DNA of 64,000 nucleotides from Pegoplata infirma (taxonomy: Eukaryota; Arthropoda; Insecta; Diptera; Anthomyiidae): positions 49,047,943 to 49,111,942 of the forward strand of contig OY992537.1 of the NCBI GenBank assembly GCA_963921195.1, given 5' to 3'. Each line of letters starts with the position of its first letter. Positions within the stretch are counted from its first letter, which is position 1. The notes beneath the pieces were generated by a model that did not search any database, was not told where the DNA came from, and was given only the letters and a program-made list of their open reading frames with translations. The translations under genes were made by a program, and so were the position numbers. Of this stretch, positions 58,441 to 64,000 are shown one piece after another.

Positions 58441-59296
58441 CACCGCTCAACAAATCGAAGGTTTGTAACTCCGATTTGAAGTTTGATATAAAATTTTTAA
58501 AGATTTTGACTCGCTGATTCCAAATATGTGCTCCAAATTTTTCCATCACGTCTAGAATTTTAATTATTCGCGGTTAAAATTGTGAAAAAACGCGATTTTT
58601 GCCTTTTTTTGAAACCCTGCGCGGCAGCCACTGGGTGGAATAAAAATCTGGTATAAAGCGTTAGAGTAGAATTGAACTATGATCTTAAATATATGATCCA
58701 AAAAAATTTTAAGTTGTTGCACTATTATTGGCCAAACATGTATTTAAAAAAAAAAAACACTGAAAGAAATTAGAAAAATCACCATTTTTAAAAGGCTCTA
58801 AAACAAAAACCAGATGATCAATCTTTACTGTGATGAGCCCAGAATTTAGGCAAAAGTTTTATACGAAAAATAACACAGAAAACTTAAATTTGTCAAATAT
58901 TTATTTTTTTAAGTTTTTCTTTGAAAAATATCAAAAAAAAACTAAGGTACCTTGCCTTTTTTACAAAAATGATAATTTTAAGAGTATCATTTTAAAAAGC
59001 AAGTGTTACCCAACCAAACGCAATAATAAAAAAAATGTTTTCTATGTTGGAGACCAAATTATACAAATTAGACAAATTATACTTTTGCGCTTTATACCAG
59101 ATTTGTATTCCACTGGATGGCTGCTTTGCAGGATTTTAAATAATGCAAAAATCGTAATTTTTCGCATTTTCAACCATAAATAACTAAAAATCTGGACGTG
59201 ATGGAAAAATTTGGAGAACAGATTTGGAATCAGGAGATCAAAGTCTACTAAAGTTGATCACAAGAATTAAAACCGGAAAATGAGTGTTGAGCGGTG
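58441..59296. mobile_element. Foldback element with CACCGCTCAACA ends
   Basis: TTA flanks both sides (58438-58440 and 59297-59299). The arms are about 230 bp, with TCCATCACGTC (58547) against GACGTGATGGA (59194) and GCCACTGGGTGGAATA (58626) against TATTCCACTGGATGGC-like sequence (59105). Confidence 0.8.
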
Positions 59297-59534
59297 TTAT
59301 TTAACAATCCCGAAAAATGGGTGCCTATGAAAATTTGGGCATACACAATCATGTGTAAAAAATTGGATATTTTTCGTTCCGATATAAGTGCTCATTAAAA
59401 ATTGGAAAAAAAATTTAAATTAGACAAAAGAGTTCTGACATAAATGCCAATATCTCAAAAAGATTTCAAGATACAGGTCTCATTTAAGACCGCCTTCAAA
59501 ACACAAAATAAAAAAGTTATATGTTACCTTGTTT

Positions 59535-59672
59535 TCAATTAAAACGTTGTTGTATTAATCAATTTAATTGTATTGACAAATTGTAATGTTAAATAAAATA
59601 CTACAATCAATTACTTTCTTTGTCAGTACAATTAAATTCTTTGTTAATACATCAACGCTTTAATTGAAAAGG
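59535..59672. repeat. Imperfect hairpin, CAATTTAATTGTATTGACAA type
   Basis: TTTCAATTAAAACGTTGTTG (59533) returns as CAACGCTTTAATTGAAA near 59652, with AATTGTATTGACAAA and TTTGTCAGTACAATT inside. Confidence 0.55.
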
Positions 59673-60755
59673 AGATACAATTTTTTTTTGCATTTAAAAT
59701 TTAACAATTAGATTAAAACTTCGTTTGTAGCTGTTTAACGTATACTTTGGTAATCTCATCAAATCTGATTACAATTTTACCATTTTTGGCCTCAAATAAA
59801 AAAATATAAATCAATTTCGCACAAATTTGGTTTGTGTGGGTTTTTTACAATATGTCTTTGTTTGGACTTTGGATTCATATTCTGGAAAACACTAGTGTAC
59901 GGTGTTATATGGTCGGTCTTGATCCACTATATTTTTTTCACTTTTTTTTGTGAATAATAACCGGAAATTTAAGGGTTTAATTTTGTTGAAATTATTTTTT
60001 TGAACGGCTCCCTTTCCCCTTGTGAAGGCCGGGTTCATGAAAATTTTCCAAAAATATAATCTTTCTTCGGTAAAAGCACAAACCATAACAAAAACTCAAA
60101 AAAAAAATAATAAATTTATATGTGAGCTCAAACACCTCAATTCAACCTACCAGTTGACCGCACCCCCTCCAAATTAAATGAAATTAAGTCCTGGGGTTTA
60201 CTTTAACAAAAAAGAGATTTTGCCAATTTTTGGGGCTTCTGGTCATTCCAGTATTTGAGATATGCGGTCTTGAAAATTAGCAAAATCGTATATATTTGAC
60301 AAAAGTGTTGTGACATAAATGAAGATATCTCGAAAAGTAATAATAATACTGATCTTATTCAGGTTTCAAATAATAGGTAATAAGACATCCTTTAAAATGG
60401 CTTTCCCCAAGATTTTTTTTGAAAAAGGTCAAAGGTCATTGGTTTTAACCTTAATTTTTGGAGCTATATCTCAAAAAAAGATATTTTTAAAATTTTGGGA
60501 AAAATATATGTTGTTAAAAATCACCTATACTACTTAAGTTTTAATTTTTTAATAGAAACATTGCGACAAGAAAGAAAAAGCGGTGTAATTTCCCTTAGAA
60601 AAAAAGACAAAAATGTGTTTGAAATTCTGGTACCAAAATTGATTTTTCTAAATGTTTTTGACATGCTGAGTCCAAATATGACCTTTGAACTGGCCAATCG
60701 CTATTACTTTTCAAGATATATGCACCTAAATGGTCAAAAAAAAAACACAGCAATA

Positions 60756-61568
60756 CACTCAGAATATTTTGTAGGCAAAAACAAATGAAAAACACACTTA
60801 CAACCAGTGAATAAACAATTGAAAACCATTCAAGTAATTATTCATTTGTTTTAACAAACATCAACATTTATTTTTTACTGTTGACAAAATTTATTAAAAT
60901 AAATAACATTAAACATTAAAAAATTAAGTTTTTTCACTCTTTTTTACCAACAAATTCGAAAAAAATAACCAACGAAAACATTAAAAATTAATGATAGTTC
61001 TGTTATTTTTACCAACAAATTTCAAAAAAATAACCTACGAAAACAATAAAAATTAATGATTTCGTATGTAATTTTTTACAATTTTTCATTGAAATATTTT
61101 TTTTTTTAATTTTTAATAAAATTTTTGGGGAATCGATCCCGCAATCAACTACATTCTGGCCAGACACTCTACCCATCGTGCCAAAGTCACTTGATACAAA
61201 CATGTTTTTATATTTCTATAAATAATTTTTTGATTTTTTTTTCTAAAAAAAAAAAACTGACCTGTGTAGGTAAAAACCAATGATATTTCATTAAAAAATA
61301 CCAACAATTTTAAAAAAATTACTTACACAAATCATTAAAAATCAAAAGAATAATCAGTAGTTTTTACTTACAGAACAAAAATAAATGACTTTAAAAATTG
61401 AATGTTAATGAAAGTCTTTATTTTTTAGATTGTTATTTTTGAAACTAAGGACTGAAGTAGTCATTAATAAAAACTGAACATCAAACAAATGTTTTTTCTT
61501 TTAAAAACGACTAAACGGAAAACTTTTTAAATAAACTACAAACAGTTAATGACATAATTTTTTGAGTG
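60756..61568. mobile_element. TA-flanked MITE, ACCAACAAATT theme
   Basis: TA at 60754-60755 and 61569-61570. Ends are CACTCAGAATATTTTG and, inverted, CACTCAAAAAATTATGTC. The interior repeats TACCAACAAATT and ATTAAAAATTAATGA. The paralogous empty site at 26594-26602 (complement) contains one TA only. Confidence 0.9.
61127..61197 (-). repeat. tRNA-like module inside the MITE
   Basis: On the minus strand TTGGCACGATGGGTAGAGTG (A-box-like) precedes GCGGGATCGATTCCCC (B-box-like). The acceptor stem does not pair convincingly, so this is a tRNA-derived relic. Confidence 0.5.
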
Positions 61569-62103
61569 TAGCATTTTAGCAATTTTCACACATTTATGTG
61601 CAGATATCTTGAAAACTAATAGCGATAGGCCAGTTCAAAGGTCATATATGGACTCAGTACGTCAAAAACATTCAGAGAAGTGAATTTTGGTACCAAAATC
61701 TCAAAGACAAAAAACTAATATTTTTTTCTAAGGAAAAATACATCGCTTTTTCTTTCCTGTTACTATGTTTCTATTAATATTAAAAGTTCCAATGAAGTCT
61801 CCATCCTGAAAATTTAAACTTAAGTAGTATAGGTGACCCTTAACAACATATGTTTTTCCAAAATTTTAAAAATATTGTTTTTTGAGATATAGCGCTCCAA
61901 AAGTTAAGGTTAAAACCAATGACCTTTGAACTTTTTCAAAAAAAATCTTGGGGAATGCCATTTTAAGGGCTGTCTCATTACCTATTTTTTGCAACCTGAC
62001 TGAGATCTGTATTATTATTAATTTTTGAGTTATCTTTATTTATCTCAAAACACTAGGCGATTTCGGATAGATTTTCCTGCAGGATTGTTTTAAACTCTCT
62101 CTA

Positions 62104-62558
62104 CACACAAAAAAAAAACTTGTCAAATTACTAGAAAAAATCTTGTAATCCCGTTTTACCAATATTTGACAGTTTTCCTTGTTTTAAACGAAAAATTTTC
62201 GAAATTTTCATTATTTTTGCAATTTTTTTTCTAGTCGTACAAATTTCCAAGATATTTTTACAAAAAAAGTCTATTAAATTCACGAGAATTTCTTGTTATT
62301 TTTACAGCGCTAAAAAAATTTGTAAATTTACAATTTTATTGGTAAAAAGCTTGTAAAATTACAAAAAAGTTCGTAGTTTTTTCTAGGAATTCTCGTAAAA
62401 TAGGAGGCAGCAAAAAATCTAGTAAAATCAAAAAAATAAAGTAAATAGTTTAACTGAACTAGTTCGTTCGAAAACGACACAACTCTAGAAAAAACATCAA
62501 ATTTAAAATTTGGAAAAATTAAAAATATTTTTATTATCCAATATTAGTTTTTTCAGTG
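62104..62558. mobile_element. Partial relative of the 35040-35853 MITE
   Basis: TA/CACACAAAAAAAAAACTTG, then CTTGTAATCCCGTT and GACAGTTTTCCTTGTTTTAA as at 35080-35120. The right end is uncertain; TTTTTTCAGTG at 62548-62558 is a candidate. Confidence 0.5.
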
Positions 62559-64000
62559 CATTCATTTAGAATAGGAATATATCACTTGGTTTAAATGCCC
62601 TGTAAGTACTAAAGGGTACTTTTCACAATCACACATTTCCATTATACAAGCGTAATTTCATCATGTTAGCGAAATATTTTTTTAAAAAATTTGGCCAGAA
62701 ATTGTTCACTTATTAGATACGACTAGGTTTCAATCAAAAAAGAATCCAAAAATCTTTAGGAAGTTGGTAAATTTTGATGTGTATAATGGAAAAGTGTGAT
62801 AGTGGAAAGTACCCTTTACCATTTATGGACTATTTTACAAAAATAATTTATCTATTTCCTAACTTTTATATAGATTATGTTAACACCTAAGTATATTTTT
62901 CAAAATTTTTTATATAAATTTAATAAGTACCAACATCCATTAAATATAATTTTTAGATCAAACCAGAAATCCACCCATTTGTCACACTTTTTTCTTTTTT
63001 TGTTTAAAAAAAAAAAAATATCATACAAATCATTAAAAACATTTAAATCATTCAACAACAAATTCATTACCTTCCCCAAAAAAAAAAAAATTAAATAAAA
63101 ATATCCTTAAAAAATTTAAACCTTATCCTTATTCTTCCATAAACAAAAAACAACATATTAAGTTAATTTTTTTTAATCCCAGTTCCTTTTTTTTTTGTTC
63201 AAAATCAACAACATGTTTTTTTGAAAGTGTTTTGATTTTTTTCTGTATACATATATTTTTTTAAATGAAATTACTGACACTAACATGTGTTGCTTTTAAC
63301 AATAAAAAATTCTTGTTTTTATGATTTTTACTCCTAATATTATTTTAATTATGATCCTTTATCCCAAAAACAAAAAAACCAACCTACTATACCCAATAAA
63401 AAAGGCAATCTGAATTTTGAAGCCTTTTTCGTTTTTTTGTTTGCATATTTTTGTGTTATATAAATTATAACAATTAAAAAACATTTGTTTTTCATTTTAT
63501 ATTGTTTACAAAAAACATACACATTTTTTGTATGGTTTATAAATAATGTGTTTTTATGTTTCAATTTGTGTTTAGTTGTTTTTTTTTGCAAAACTTTTTT
63601 AAAGCACTTTGTTGAAATTTTATAATATATTTCACAAAAAAACATTTTTTTCGAGCACTTTTTTTTACATAAAAAATAAATTAAACAAAATTTAAAATTT
63701 TTGTTTATACTCTAAACAATGCGTCATAAATACAGGTTTTTTGTATTTTATTTATGTCGCATGTTGTGCAATTTTTGTTATTATGTTTTTTACATACAAA
63801 TATTTATTTTTTCAATTATTATATAAACAATATATAATATTATTTAATTTTCAATTAAAATATGTTTAATTTGATTTCGTTTAAAAAAATATTTTGTTGA
63901 TTTTGCTTTCGAAATAAAAAAAAAAAAAAGTAATAGCGTTTTTAGTTTTATTATAGATTTAATTATTTTTTCTTTATTTTGTTTTAATTTAGATTTGTAT
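62559..64000. other. AT-rich intron to the window end
   Basis: No elements recognised. The final TTTTGTTTTAATTTAG/ATTTGTAT looks like an acceptor by chance; see rejected items. Confidence 0.5.

Larger units (their letters stand above)
60121..62052. mobile_element. Foldback element copy 2, split by a TA-flanked MITE
   Basis: It matches 25906-27153 along both arms (AACACCTCAATTCAACC, GGTTTACTTTAACAAAAAAG, CTATCGCTATTA). The right arm stops early at ATCTCAAAACACTA (about 62052). The MITE 60756-61568 is inserted in its loop at a TA that is empty in copy 1. Confidence 0.85.

Noticed and set aside
63970..64000. Acceptor-like TTTTAATTTAG/ATTTGTAT at the window end as the next CadN exon
   Set aside because: Continuing the frame gives Arg-Phe-Val, which does not fit a cadherin repeat, and only 8 nt are visible. 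AG after T-rich sequence is common here by chance.
1..64000. CRISPR arrays, operons or bacterial promoters
   Set aside because: The spaced repeats seen are satellites and MITEs in an animal intron; no prokaryotic gene organisation exists here.

Overview
This is a strongly AT-rich, repeat-choked piece of a eukaryotic genome, almost certainly from a higher fly (a calyptrate such as a blow fly or house fly relative). The evidence is spliced exons of an insect-type neural cadherin, several copies of the dipteran mini-me/INE-1-like repeat with its GGAC/GACA microsatellite, and fly-type non-LTR retrotransposon relics. There is no sign of bacterial gene organisation. Most short open frames in the window are chance frames in AT-rich DNA.

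The host gene runs on the + strand and is very probably CadN (Cadherin-N). Four exons are visible: two consecutive exons separated by a 62-bp intron (4224-4457 and 4520-4711), then two alternative exons of identical length (191 nt) and phase at 27953-28143 and 37445-37635. Each continues the reading frame from the exon ending at 4711, and each encodes a different version of the same half cadherin repeat plus linker. They look like a mutually exclusive pair. Using both creates a stop seven codons after the junction; using neither should break the frame downstream. Both have A-rich, pyrimidine-poor acceptors, unlike the two constitutive exons. The next exon lies beyond base 64000, so nearly the whole window is intron.

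The introns are a nested graveyard of mobile DNA. The main retrotransposon island is at about 38.05-42.84 kb. It holds a decayed RNase H-bearing non-LTR element (+), a second non-LTR pseudogene (-) interrupted by an 811-bp hAT-type element with an exact 8-bp target duplication, and a 3' tail of another element. A second copy of the RNase H-bearing family lies at 23.0-23.8 kb (-). Other hAT-type elements with 8-bp duplications are at 10463-12332, 33056-33699, 46752-47291 and 48382-50317. A pogo-like MITE is at 20712-21206, and a 9-bp-duplication, long-TIR element is at 24460-25345.

The most distinctive material is a large set of non-autonomous elements with termini like CACTCAAAAA...TTTTTGAGTG or close variants, mostly flanked by TA. 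Their interiors reiterate one self-complementary word, different in each element. One is proven by an empty paralogous site inside the window, and two carry tRNA-like modules. Around these are giant foldbacks (one about 6.2 kb with four nesting levels), a 155-bp-arm near-perfect palindrome, an uninterrupted 912-bp TTAATG satellite, an orientation-switching 21-bp satellite, and a degenerate minisatellite found inside three different hAT-like elements.

I found no CRISPR array, operon, rRNA or intact functional tRNA. Family names are from memory of motifs; no database search was possible.
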